Notes under the pieces: generated by a model
Databases searched by the model: none
Told to the model about the DNA's origin: nothing
The model's input: only the letters and a program-made list of their open reading frames with translations
NCBI GenBank assembly: GCA_028718525.1
Contig: JAQULP010000014.1
Span: forward strand, 1 to 64,000
DNA from: Sulfuricurvum sp.
GTDB taxonomy: Bacteria > Campylobacterota > Campylobacteria > Campylobacterales > Sulfurimonadaceae
DNA length: 64,000 nucleotides
Direction of reading: 5' to 3'
Position numbers and translations under genes: made by a program
Shown: positions 21,767-30,407 of the stretch, in pieces
Position numbering within the stretch: position 1 is the stretch's first letter
How the letters are laid out: every line of letters starts with the position of its first letter

Positions 21767-21775
21767 CCTGTCTCC

Positions 21776-22147
21776 CTACGCAAGCCGAAGGACCCTGGCA
21801 ATTGCCTGTTTCAACTGCGCAGGATTAAAAGGCTTAACAATCCATCCGGTCAAACCAAGCGCCTTCCCTTGTTGTTTCAGTTCATCCCGTGTTTCCGTTG
21901 TCAGCATCAATACCGGGGTTCGTGAAGTCGTTGAAAGCTTCCGCAACTCTTGTAAAAACTCAAATCCGTTCATAATCGGCATATTCATATCGGTAATAAT
22001 TAAATCAGGGGTGATCCCGGAGCGGATATCGGCAAGCGCATCCAATGCGCTTAAATACTGTTTTACCTCTATCGGCATCGAATCCGTTACCATTCGGGTT
22101 GAGGCTAAGGCTGTTTCACTATCGTCGACGAAAATAACTAAAGGCAT
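21776..22147 (-). CDS. CheY-like single-domain response regulator
   Basis: A 123-residue receiver with FVDDSETALAS, phosphoacceptor in LIITDMNMPIMNGFEF, LMLTTE for the conserved Thr and VKPFNP for the Lys. No output domain. The order cheR - receiver - CheZ-like - receiver - cheA suggests one phosphorelay with two receivers. It lies 9 bases downstream of cheR. I cannot tell which of the two receivers is the effector. Confidence 0.9.
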   Translation of the reverse strand: MPLVIFVDDSETALASTRMVTDSMPIEVKQYLSALDALADIRSGITPDLIITDMNMPIMNGFEFLQELRKLSTTSRTPVLMLTTETRDELKQQGKALGLTGWIVKPFNPAQLKQAIARVLRLA

Positions 22148-22156
22148 ATGGTTCTC

Positions 22157-22987
22157 CTATTTTTGATAAATTAAAGTGGAATCTATTTTTTTGGCTTTGA
22201 ACACGGAAGTAATCCGGCTCATGTATTCGGCATGTCCCAGTAAGACATACCCTTCGGGGTTGAGCATATCATAAAACGTCATTGCTACCTCTTTACGGCT
22301 TGCGTCATCAAAATAGATCAACATATTCCGCGAAAAGATTACATCGAATTTTCCAAGCTGACGCATTTGAGCCTTATCGAATACGTTCGCTACTTTGAAA
22401 TCGACCGTCCCGAGCAAATCACTCGATATATCAAACCCCAATGTACGGCTCTTAAACCATTTGGTAAGAATCGGTTTGGGTATCGCATGTACGGATCGTT
22501 CAGAAAATTTCCCCGCTTTGGCTTTTTCGATTACCGTCGAATCAATATCGATTCCGACGATTTCGATATCCCGTTCCTCAACGATTTTCCCCTCTTCCAA
22601 AATGTGCAAAACGATGGAATACGGTTCTTCACCCGTTGAACTCGGTGCGGATAAAATTCTTAACGGTAAATGCTTCGGGCGCTTCGCATGAAGTTCCGGA
22701 AGCAACCGCTCAACCAAAACCTCAAACTGCTCTTTTTCACGAAAGAAATAAGTCTCATTGACGGTAATGGCATTTACAAGTGCCTGAAATTCACTGCCGT
22801 CTTTGTCTTCAAAACGGAGGACATAAAAATATTTGCGAAACGAATCGACACCGATTTTGCTGGCACGTGCATCAATATACTTGGCCAGTTTTTCAAAATG
22901 TTTATCCGCTTCAAGAAAAATCCCGGTTTTACGGTATACATATTCGCCCATTTTTTGAAAATCGACGTCAGATAGAAGATAGACCAT
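22157..22987 (-). CDS. cheR: chemoreceptor glutamate methyltransferase CheR
   Basis: Methylates receptor glutamates using S-adenosylmethionine to set adaptation. The 276-residue protein has the helical CheR N-terminal domain followed by the SAM-binding domain with LRILSAPSSTGEEPYSI, corresponding to the usual SAGCSxGEEPYS loop, then VGIDID, FDVIFSRNMLIYFD and VLLGHAEY. The expected Cys of the SAM loop is replaced by Pro/Ser (SAPSSTGEE), a mild deviation. The receptor at 26052 lacks a C-terminal NWxxF-like tether, so CheR must act without it. Stop and start are separated from the HEAT gene by only 3 bases. Confidence 0.94.
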   Translation of the reverse strand: MVYLLSDVDFQKMGEYVYRKTGIFLEADKHFEKLAKYIDARASKIGVDSFRKYFYVLRFEDKDGSEFQALVNAITVNETYFFREKEQFEVLVERLLPELHAKRPKHLPLRILSAPSSTGEEPYSIVLHILEEGKIVEERDIEIVGIDIDSTVIEKAKAGKFSERSVHAIPKPILTKWFKSRTLGFDISSDLLGTVDFKVANVFDKAQMRQLGKFDVIFSRNMLIYFDDASRKEVAMTFYDMLNPEGYVLLGHAEYMSRITSVFKAKKIDSTLIYQK

Positions 22988-22990
22988 TCC

Positions 22991-23617
22991 CTACCCCCTG
23001 ATCGCCCGAATGGCATTATCGACGGCAAAAGCAACATACGGATCGTCAAATCTCCCTTTGATCGATTCGAGCAATGGAATATCCTGAGGTTCACCGATCT
23101 CCGCCATATAATCCACTGCCGTCATCGCCACGTTGACATCGTGCTCATTTTCAAGCAGTTCGACTAACATTTCCCGAGATTCGGGAAAATTTACATCGCC
23201 CAAAACGTTAATCGCAAATATCCTCAGATCACGGTCGTTCCCGATTAGAAATTTAACGATGTAATATTTAATGGCATCACCGTAACTTTGCAGAGTAGTT
23301 ATCCCTAAATTTCGGATATAGGCATTACGTACTTTGAGAAGTTCCATAACCGATTCGATCGGAGCCCGCTTTCGATCCATTTTTGACAGTTGAGATGCAA
23401 TATTGACGGCCATATCCTTATAGATAAAAGGGTTATCTACTAAAAGTCGGACCAGCATTTTCCCACCACCGTCAAACTCAGCCATCTGTTCAATCGCATA
23501 ACTTTGCTTATCAAACTCTCCGTCATTTGCTTTATAGTATTCGTATGCCTCTTCAAGCGCTGCAAATTCCGGTAATTCATCAACAACGGGAGCTGTATGT
23601 TTCTTCATTAATGCCAT
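22991..23617 (-). CDS. HEAT-repeat protein of the chemosensory operon
   Basis: A 208-residue helical repeat protein. Repeating units of ~30 residues are visible (for example LRIFAINVLGDVNFPESREMLVELLENEHDVNVAMTAVDYMAEIG and the following PLLESIKGRFDDPYVAFAVDNAIRAI). Such HEAT/armadillo solenoids serve as protein-protein scaffolds. It lies between cheB and cheR with spacers below 10 bases. It may bring the adaptation enzymes to the array or act as an adaptor; no enzymatic motif is seen. Start at 23617 is supported by AGGAG six bases upstream. Confidence 0.8.
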   Translation of the reverse strand: MALMKKHTAPVVDELPEFAALEEAYEYYKANDGEFDKQSYAIEQMAEFDGGGKMLVRLLVDNPFIYKDMAVNIASQLSKMDRKRAPIESVMELLKVRNAYIRNLGITTLQSYGDAIKYYIVKFLIGNDRDLRIFAINVLGDVNFPESREMLVELLENEHDVNVAMTAVDYMAEIGEPQDIPLLESIKGRFDDPYVAFAVDNAIRAIRG

Positions 23618-23626
23618 CTAATTCTC

Positions 23627-24673
23627 CTATCGTAGGGCTGTAAGCGTTTTTAGGATTTTGGGAAACGGAAGCTGTTGCATAACCCCGCCGCGGTCATATG
23701 CCTCTTTTGGCATTCCGTAAACCGTAGCCGTCTCTTCACTCTCTCCGATTGTAAATCCGCCTGCTTTTTTAATAGCAACCATTCCGTCCGCTCCGTCATC
23801 ACCGATACCGGTTAATAAAACCGCATTAATCTGTTCGCCTCGAAAAACTTTAAGAGCGCTCAGAAACATCTCATCAACACTCGGTTGAAAAAATCGGCCG
23901 TTTTTCTCTTTTTCTTCCCGAATAACGTATTTTCCCGATACTTTTTTTGCAAAATGCAGATGTACTCCCCCTTTTGCAACGTAGATACATCCATTGACCA
24001 ATTCCATATTATTTTTGGCTTCAAGAACAGGAAGAGGACTTTTTCGATCCAGGCGTGTCGCAAATGCAGCGGTAAACTGTTCGGGCATATGCTGTACGAT
24101 ACATACCGGAAAAGGGAAATTCTCAGGTAAAGAGGTACAAATTTGTTCAATTAAACCGGGGCCTCCGGTTGAAGCACCGATTAAAAGAACCTTTTTTATC
24201 TCTCCATTCGACGTTTTAACGACTTTTTCAGTGGCTGCGGAAACGGGTGTACTGCTACGTCTTGCTACCGATTTGAGTCGTCGAGCCGGTATTCTGCTTA
24301 GGGTTTTTACTTTATGCAAAATGTCGGCGCGGTTTTCCTCACGCCCGACATTCATCGTTCCGGGTTTGGCAATATAATCAACCGCACCCAGATCCAACGC
24401 TTCCATCGTAATATTGGCACTCTCTGTCGTCAATGAACTGATCATTAATATAGGCGTCGGGCGCTGCGCCATAATTTTCTCTACGGCACTTAACCCGTCC
24501 ATGACCGGCATATTGATATCCATCGTAATGACGTCGTATTGATTAGCAACCGCTTTTTCAACCGCTTCGGCACCGTTTCGTGCCGTTTCAATCTCAAAAT
24601 CAAGCTCACTTATAATTTCACTCAGCTGCTTACGAACCAGGGCTGAGTCATCAGCGATCAATACTTTTTTCAT
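23627..24673 (-). CDS. cheB: CheB receptor methylesterase/deamidase response regulator
   Basis: Removes methyl groups from receptor glutamates and is activated by CheA. The receiver domain (1-120) has VLIADDSALVRKQL, Asp in VITMDINMPVMDG and a TxPG Lys (IAKPGT). A linker leads to the esterase domain with the catalytic triad visible: Ser in LLIGASTGGPG, His in IVQHMPEQF and Asp in LTGIGDDGADGM. At 348 residues it has the usual length. Its ATG overlaps the stop of the three-domain CheW gene (4 bases), giving translational coupling. Confidence 0.96.
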   Translation of the reverse strand: MKKVLIADDSALVRKQLSEIISELDFEIETARNGAEAVEKAVANQYDVITMDINMPVMDGLSAVEKIMAQRPTPILMISSLTTESANITMEALDLGAVDYIAKPGTMNVGREENRADILHKVKTLSRIPARRLKSVARRSSTPVSAATEKVVKTSNGEIKKVLLIGASTGGPGLIEQICTSLPENFPFPVCIVQHMPEQFTAAFATRLDRKSPLPVLEAKNNMELVNGCIYVAKGGVHLHFAKKVSGKYVIREEKEKNGRFFQPSVDEMFLSALKVFRGEQINAVLLTGIGDDGADGMVAIKKAGGFTIGESEETATVYGMPKEAYDRGGVMQQLPFPKILKTLTALR

Positions 24674-26046
24674 TTTCCCTCTTTCCCGTATGCCCGTTCT
24701 AAATCAAGGAGCAATACAAGCCTTTTCCCCTCATTAAAATGGAGAACATGTGAATAAAGCCCATAAACATCACGTTCTTCATGTAATTCGTGTTGATACA
24801 CGGCCAATACATCACTGACGCCATCAACAAAGAACCCCATCTTCCCCTGAGGAGTATCACAGATAATAATTTTTTGCTCCGCTTCAGAAGCAGGAGGAAC
24901 ATGAAGCTGGCGGTATAATGAACCGATCGTAATAATTTGCCCTCGGATATTCACTACCCCTTCCAGGGTTTCGGGAGATTCCGCAATCGGTGTTATCGGT
25001 GTTACGTCAATGATTTCCGCTACCCGTTCAATCGCAATGGCATACTCTTCACTCCCCAGTTTAAAGACAACCACTTCACACACAACATCCGATTTCTCCG
25101 TTACCGTTGAGGACGCTTCCGAACTTATAATCAATTCATCGTATTGGTTCATCACCTCATCAATCGTTTCCCTGCCGATCAACGAAATTAAATTTTCTCC
25201 GTCATGGATCACTCCAGCAAGGTTGGAGTCGTCTCTCGCCTCTGTAAAGCGTTCAATCTGTGCATCGGCGTATTCTTTAATATCAATAATCTCATCGATC
25301 ATCAATCCGACGACTTTCGGACCCAGCTGAGTTATCAATATCCGATTTTTATCACTCGCATCGGAATGAAACCCGTAACGCATACGCAAATCGATGACCA
25401 ATACAAGTTCATCACGCAGTGACATCATCCCGATAACTTCATCATCAAGGCCGCTAATCGGTGTAATTGCACGGGATGAGCCGAGAATTTCACGCAAATA
25501 ATCGATACTTAATCCATAAGATTCGCTTCCCATCCGGAAAATAAGGTAGCGACTGTTGGTATCGTTACGTTCTGATATGATTTTTTCTACGCTGTTTTTT
25601 TCGTTAACCGTTTTGGATTCAACTTGAATCTTATGAATCAAACTTAAAAGTTTCTCCACGTCCACAATTTGAATTAATTCGTCTTCATGGTGATAAATCG
25701 CCATGATGGAATCATACGGATTATGTATGGTCTCAAGCGCTTCGGGGATAATAATCACGGAAGAGACTACTTCCGAAACAACCAGGCCGATAGTGTCCCA
25801 TGCACCGCTTAAGGTCAAAATCCGGCTTTGCTGAGAGAAGATATCGACTTTGTTCATCCCTAACAAAAAGGGCATATCCACTGCCGTGATAATATTTCCC
25901 CCTACTGCACATACGCCGTATACCTCTGCCGGGCTCAAAACAAGCGGCGTAATTTCAGGTATCCGAAGGATCTGCCCTATTAGATAGGTAGGTATGCCGA
26001 AGCTAACTTTATCGTGCTGAACGATTAAAATTTCTTCGATCTTCAT
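24670..26046 (-). CDS. three-domain CheW-like scaffold protein
   Basis: A 458-residue protein made of three consecutive CheW-like domains and nothing else. Domain 1 (about 1-150) is the most diverged (ILIVQHDKVSFGIPTYLIG). Domain 2 (about 165-300) begins RYLIFRMGSESYGLSIDYLREIL and has MSLRDELVLVIDLRMRYG. Domain 3 (about 322-455) begins VVFKLGSEEYAIAIERVAEIID and has GVVNIRGQIITIGSLY. Multi-CheW proteins can cross-link receptor and kinase rings in the array baseplate. The gene is between the receptor and cheB and ends by overlapping cheB. Together with the two CheW-CZB proteins, this operon contributes at least five CheW folds besides CheA P5. Confidence 0.92.
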   Translation of the reverse strand: MKIEEILIVQHDKVSFGIPTYLIGQILRIPEITPLVLSPAEVYGVCAVGGNIITAVDMPFLLGMNKVDIFSQQSRILTLSGAWDTIGLVVSEVVSSVIIIPEALETIHNPYDSIMAIYHHEDELIQIVDVEKLLSLIHKIQVESKTVNEKNSVEKIISERNDTNSRYLIFRMGSESYGLSIDYLREILGSSRAITPISGLDDEVIGMMSLRDELVLVIDLRMRYGFHSDASDKNRILITQLGPKVVGLMIDEIIDIKEYADAQIERFTEARDDSNLAGVIHDGENLISLIGRETIDEVMNQYDELIISSEASSTVTEKSDVVCEVVVFKLGSEEYAIAIERVAEIIDVTPITPIAESPETLEGVVNIRGQIITIGSLYRQLHVPPASEAEQKIIICDTPQGKMGFFVDGVSDVLAVYQHELHEERDVYGLYSHVLHFNEGKRLVLLLDLERAYGKEGK

Positions 26047-26051
26047 CCATT

Positions 26052-27935
26052 TCAGCCTTGTTGAAGTTCATCCGCCATCACGGCAAGTTCTTCAACCCCT
26101 TCCCCGATATGCCCAACCGTCTCAATGATCAATTCACTCGCTTTTCGTGATTCCATTGCATTTCGAGCAGAGAGTTCAACCGCCTTTTGAATTTCACTCA
26201 CACCGATAAGTCCCTGATTAAGCCCTTCGATATTTTGATCGTTTATCGATTTAAGCCCTGTAAACCGGTCCAAAAGGTCAATAAGCATCGTCGTAATTTT
26301 TTCAATCTCATTAATTAAGACGGTAATCTGCTCTTTCTCCATCTCTTGATTGCCTAATAATTTAAGCCAATCGGTACGGACCGTATCGATCTCCGCATTC
26401 ATCGATTCAATAGTGTCGTTGATTTTATCGGTATTGGATTCGGAATCTTTGGCCAAATTACGGATATCGGCGCTGACCACCGCAAAACCTTTACCGAAAT
26501 CTCCGGCACGTGCCGCTTCGATCGAACCGCTAATGGCCAGCATATTTAATTGAATGATGCTATTGGAAATACTGCCTACCGTTTTATCGACGTTACGGGT
26601 CTCTTTCACGATTACATCCAGTTCGCTGCTTGCACTGCTCCCCTCGTTGATGGAGGCGCTAAAATCATTTCCAATACCGCTCATTTGCGCTTTAACGTCT
26701 CCGAAAGAAACTTTTAACAAATCAAAATTGCGTCGCGCAATTTCAATAAGTTTATTGATATCTTTAGAAGCCGAAAGACCGTTCTCAAAGAGCTCTTTAT
26801 TCATTAATGCGCTCTGATTTGTCGCTTGTGAAGCTGCTTCGATCTGATTCAAAGCACTGGTCACTTCTTTGAGTGAGCTTTGAATATCTTCCATGGAAGA
26901 GCTGATGGCATCGGCCAATGCGGCAATCTCTTCCGCTGATTTCATGGTATCGGTCGAATATTTGAGCTCCTCAGAGAGAGTATTGAGCTCTTTAATATCT
27001 TCTTCCGTCTGAACCAATGAGTTGGATTGAATCTCAATACCGTTGAGTGTTTTTTCTACCGAACGGGCAATGTTTGCCGATGCATCGGCAATATCTTTGG
27101 AACCGTCGTTAATTTGGTTGATGTAGTGGCTAAGATTTTGCGTATACGTATTCATATTACGGGCAGCTTCGACCGAATATACCGCAATTTTCGTCAACTC
27201 TTCCATTTTAAAACTCAGAGCCGTACCGCGCCCTCCCGTTTTTTCAATGATATCGGTTGTATTAACAATACTTTTAATGATTTTATCAATGCTTTCTTGA
27301 ATTTTATTCACGAGTTTGGAGATGAAATCGGCATTTTTTTCCGATTCTCCGGCAAGCGCACGCGTTTCATCGGCTACAACAGCGAACCCTTTTCCATGTT
27401 CTTTTGCCCGGCTGGCTTCGATTGCCGCATTGAGCGCAAGGAGATTGGTTTGATCAGCGATTTTAGCAATAAATCCGACCGCTTCACCGATATTTTCGGA
27501 TGAAGCCTTGAGCTCTTCAGATTTTTTTGAAGAGGTTTTCGCGACGTTTACCGCACCGGTCATACGGGAAACCGAGGCATTAATCGTTCCGACCGCACTC
27601 ATAATGTTGTCTCCGGTTACCAGTGTAGAGGAGATAACCGTATCGATCGTTGATCCCATTCGACCGATATTGGAGTTGATTGAACGGACATTTTTTAATG
27701 CCTGCTCACTTGCACCGCTGTTCTCCTCGGCTGCAGTAGCAATTTGCTCCATCGAACTTTTCAGCTGTTCGATAGCACTGACACTCTCTTGAGCATTATC
27801 AAGAATGGTCGTTGCCACACCGGCAATGCTTTCCGAAATTTGCTGTTGTTTGGCCAGAGTGCGTGATCTGCGTTTCTCTGCACCTTGTGCCGCGGATACA
27901 ACCGGGGATACGTCGCTTCGTTTAACTAATGCCAT
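26052..27935 (-). CDS. cytoplasmic chemoreceptor with two signalling tips (DosM-like)
   Basis: A methyl-accepting chemotaxis protein without transmembrane segments or a recognisable sensor domain. It is coiled coil almost throughout. Two receptor tips are present: [19 protein letters not shown] with [16 protein letters not shown] near residues 160-198, and a second diverged one, [18 protein letters not shown] with [16 protein letters not shown], near 461-498. Each tip should bind CheA and CheW, so the molecule could bridge two baseplates. A double-tip receptor, DosM, stabilises the cytoplasmic cluster I array of Vibrio cholerae. The second ATG (27935) is favoured over 27938 because AGGAGAG is better spaced. 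It is the only receptor in the cluster and has no CheR-tethering tail. Sensing must come from a partner, probably the adjacent PAS protein. Confidence 0.92.
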   Translation of the reverse strand: MALVKRSDVSPVVSAAQGAEKRRSRTLAKQQQISESIAGVATTILDNAQESVSAIEQLKSSMEQIATAAEENSGASEQALKNVRSINSNIGRMGSTIDTVISSTLVTGDNIMSAVGTINASVSRMTGAVNVAKTSSKKSEELKASSENIGEAVGFIAKIADQTNLLALNAAIEASRAKEHGKGFAVVADETRALAGESEKNADFISKLVNKIQESIDKIIKSIVNTTDIIEKTGGRGTALSFKMEELTKIAVYSVEAARNMNTYTQNLSHYINQINDGSKDIADASANIARSVEKTLNGIEIQSNSLVQTEEDIKELNTLSEELKYSTDTMKSAEEIAALADAISSSMEDIQSSLKEVTSALNQIEAASQATNQSALMNKELFENGLSASKDINKLIEIARRNFDLLKVSFGDVKAQMSGIGNDFSASINEGSSASSELDVIVKETRNVDKTVGSISNSIIQLNMLAISGSIEAARAGDFGKGFAVVSADIRNLAKDSESNTDKINDTIESMNAEIDTVRTDWLKLLGNQEMEKEQITVLINEIEKITTMLIDLLDRFTGLKSINDQNIEGLNQGLIGVSEIQKAVELSARNAMESRKASELIIETVGHIGEGVEELAVMADELQQG

Positions 27936-27945
27936 CATTCTCTCC

Positions 27946-28368
27946 TTAATCTAGCGTTGCGTACAACGCTTCGGCTTTTTTAATATCTTCACGCGAAGGC
28001 TTTACACGGATGGATACGTATTTAATTTTTCCGTTTTTATCGGTAGAACGCAATACCGTGGCATAAACCCAGTAATATCCCCCCTCTTTACGGGCATTTT
28101 TGACGTAACCCGTCCAAAAACCTTTACTTTGCACATCATCCCATAATGATCGGAAAGCAGCATGAGGCATATCGGGATGACGCACAACGTTATGAGGTTG
28201 TCCGATCAAATCTTCCCGTTTCCATCCGGCAATTTTCAAAAAAGAATCACTGGCATACGTCACAATCCCTTTTTCATCCGTTTCAGACAATAAATACAAA
28301 TCATTGTATAGTACTTCCCCATCATCCAAAAAGGTGAGACCCTCTATTTTTTCATCAGCATTGCTCAT
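27946..28368 (-). CDS. stand-alone Aer-like PAS sensor protein
   Basis: A 140-residue protein consisting of one PAS domain of the Aer type: [51 protein letters not shown] and [10 protein letters not shown]. Aer PAS domains bind FAD and sense redox or oxygen. Here no membrane helix, HAMP or signalling domain follows; instead the membrane-free receptor gene starts 10 bases downstream. The arrangement suggests a split Aer in which the sensor acts on the array in trans. Conservation of the VRHPDMP and YYWV patterns fits FAD binding, but the cofactor is not proven by the sequence. It is probably the first gene of the cluster, preceded by a 131-base gap. Confidence 0.88.
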   Translation of the reverse strand: MSNADEKIEGLTFLDDGEVLYNDLYLLSETDEKGIVTYASDSFLKIAGWKREDLIGQPHNVVRHPDMPHAAFRSLWDDVQSKGFWTGYVKNARKEGGYYWVYATVLRSTDKNGKIKYVSIRVKPSREDIKKAEALYATLD

Positions 28369-28499
28369 TATTCCCCCCCCTTACATTAAGAGACTATCGT
28401 TGAAATTTAGAATAACGGGTTAATTATAAAAATAGACTGAATATCAACAAGTTTCCGCACCCACTCTACGATCCGCTACCGTATAAGTAAGGTTGATAA

Positions 28500-30404
28500 T
28501 TAAAAATGCGGCGCAACGTTGCGATTTTCTGCTATTTTGGTGAGTAAAAGATGGATCATGTTAGGGAGAAACGGTTCATTCAATTGCTCTATATGCGGGT
28601 AGGATTCATAGCCTTGCACTGGCGTAGAATTTAATACCATTACCGGGATATTTTGTTCAAGCATCCGCTCCATTTGTTTGGATGATGCCGTAATAACCAC
28701 CAAATCCCATTCATCAATCTCGATATTCTGGACATAAGAAACATGCTTCATCCCAAAATCTATCAGATATTTTTCCATTAATCCGATCAATTCAGGCTCG
28801 TCATGCTCTTCAATCAATGCTACCTTTAAAAATTGATAACGCATCGAATCAAACCTGTTTCCTATCTCTTTAGTACATATCGGAGAGGGGAGATGGAATC
28901 CGAATAAACTCCCTTTCCCTTCAACGCTTCGGAAAACAATCTCACCCCCCATCCGTGTTATCAACTGATGACAAATAGATAGTCCCAAACCGGTTCCGCC
29001 GTATTGCCGTGTAATTGAACTGTCCGCCTGTTCAAAAGCATGAAATATTTTTTCTTGTTTCTCATGCTTGATCCCAATTCCGTTGTCCTGAACCATTACC
29101 CTTAACTCTCCATCCTCATACACGGCTTTCATTTTAATGATCCCCTTTTCGGGGGTAAATTTAATCGCATTACTTAAAAAATTAGCCAGTACCTGCTTAA
29201 TACGTCCTCCATCGCCTTCCAGACAAACAGGGAGCTTCGGGTCAATATAAACCCTGTAATGAATGTGTTTTTCAAGCGTTTTCGAACCAAATAATGCCGC
29301 TGCCGTACTTAAATCATGCAAAGGGGAAAAAGGTTCGCTATGAATCACAAACTTTCCGCTTTGTAATTTGGAAAAATCAAGAATTTCATTCACCGTATCA
29401 AGAAGCATTTTTGAACTGCTATCGATTACACTCAGAAAATGGAGCCCTTTCTCATCACTGATGTATTTACGAAGCATCACGATAAACCCGCTGATAGCAT
29501 TTAGCGGAGTACGGATTTCATGACTCATATTGGCGAGAAATTCATCCTTTGCCCTCTCTGCCAATCGTGCGGTCTCTACCGCTTCAACCAAGGCAGATAC
29601 GTCATACCGCATGGCTATAAACTCTGAGATCTTATTTTCATCATCCAAGATGGGTACAATCGTAGCATCAACGTAGTAGGGATCACCGTTTTTTTTACGG
29701 TTTTTGATCGTTGCATGAAAAATCTTTTTCGATTTGATCGATTGCCACATCTCCTGAAACAATTTTGGCGGTGTGTCTGGATGACGGACAATGCTGTGCG
29801 ATTTCCCTACCAGTTCTTCTCTTGAATAACCGCTTATATCGCAAAAAGCCTGATTAACATACGTTATTACCCCTCTCGGATCGGTTTTTGAGACAATGGC
29901 ACTTTTATCGATTGCTTTTTGGTATTCTTTAAAACGGATGAGTTCTTTATGAAGTGCCTGGTTTTTTGAAAAAAAGGATTGGTTATAGTACGCTAACGCA
30001 TCGGCGAACTGTGTGTCGAGAATCTCATGAATTGCATCACATAATTCGGCGGAAACCATCATCCCATGAAGAATGTTTTTGAGAATTGATTGACGGTACA
30101 GTGAAAAAAATTTATGCAGGTCCGTCACAACAATATCTCGATTTTTGAGATAATCAATTAACCTCATTATGCTTGGAGATGGTTGGTCTAAGTCCTTTTG
30201 CGTGATAATCTCCAAAAAAGAGTGATACACCGCATTCCCGTAATGTTCCCTAAAATAGGGTTCATCCATTCCATATTTCTCAAATAACGGAACCATTCTC
30301 GGATGTTTCAGCCATGTATCCACTATGACCTTTTCGCTATTGCAGAGAAAAGCATACTCTTCCGATGAAATGTGTAGTTCCATAGCGGTTATAATAGAAG
30401 CCAT
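28500..30404 (-). CDS. PAS sensor histidine kinase with helical N-terminal domain and dead receiver
   Basis: A soluble 634-residue kinase. Residues ~10-145 form an all-helical domain without recognised family that also occurs at the N terminus of the neighbouring protein (30408). An Aer-like PAS domain follows (about 165-265, with SIVRHPDTPPKLF). The HisKA box is FLANMSHEIRTPLN (His295), and the ATPase has NFLSNAIKFT, DNGIGI and GTGLGLSI. The last ~110 residues have the outline of a receiver (KVALIEEHDEPELIG...EWDLVVITASS...PVMVLNST) but no phosphoacceptor Asp is visible at the expected place, so it is probably a pseudo-receiver. It starts 4 bases after the stop of the upstream gene and precedes the PAS gene by 131 bases. 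Confidence 0.87.
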   Translation of the reverse strand: MASIITAMELHISSEEYAFLCNSEKVIVDTWLKHPRMVPLFEKYGMDEPYFREHYGNAVYHSFLEIITQKDLDQPSPSIMRLIDYLKNRDIVVTDLHKFFSLYRQSILKNILHGMMVSAELCDAIHEILDTQFADALAYYNQSFFSKNQALHKELIRFKEYQKAIDKSAIVSKTDPRGVITYVNQAFCDISGYSREELVGKSHSIVRHPDTPPKLFQEMWQSIKSKKIFHATIKNRKKNGDPYYVDATIVPILDDENKISEFIAMRYDVSALVEAVETARLAERAKDEFLANMSHEIRTPLNAISGFIVMLRKYISDEKGLHFLSVIDSSSKMLLDTVNEILDFSKLQSGKFVIHSEPFSPLHDLSTAAALFGSKTLEKHIHYRVYIDPKLPVCLEGDGGRIKQVLANFLSNAIKFTPEKGIIKMKAVYEDGELRVMVQDNGIGIKHEKQEKIFHAFEQADSSITRQYGGTGLGLSICHQLITRMGGEIVFRSVEGKGSLFGFHLPSPICTKEIGNRFDSMRYQFLKVALIEEHDEPELIGLMEKYLIDFGMKHVSYVQNIEIDEWDLVVITASSKQMERMLEQNIPVMVLNSTPVQGYESYPHIEQLNEPFLPNMIHLLLTKIAENRNVAPHF

Positions 30405-30407
30405 CGC

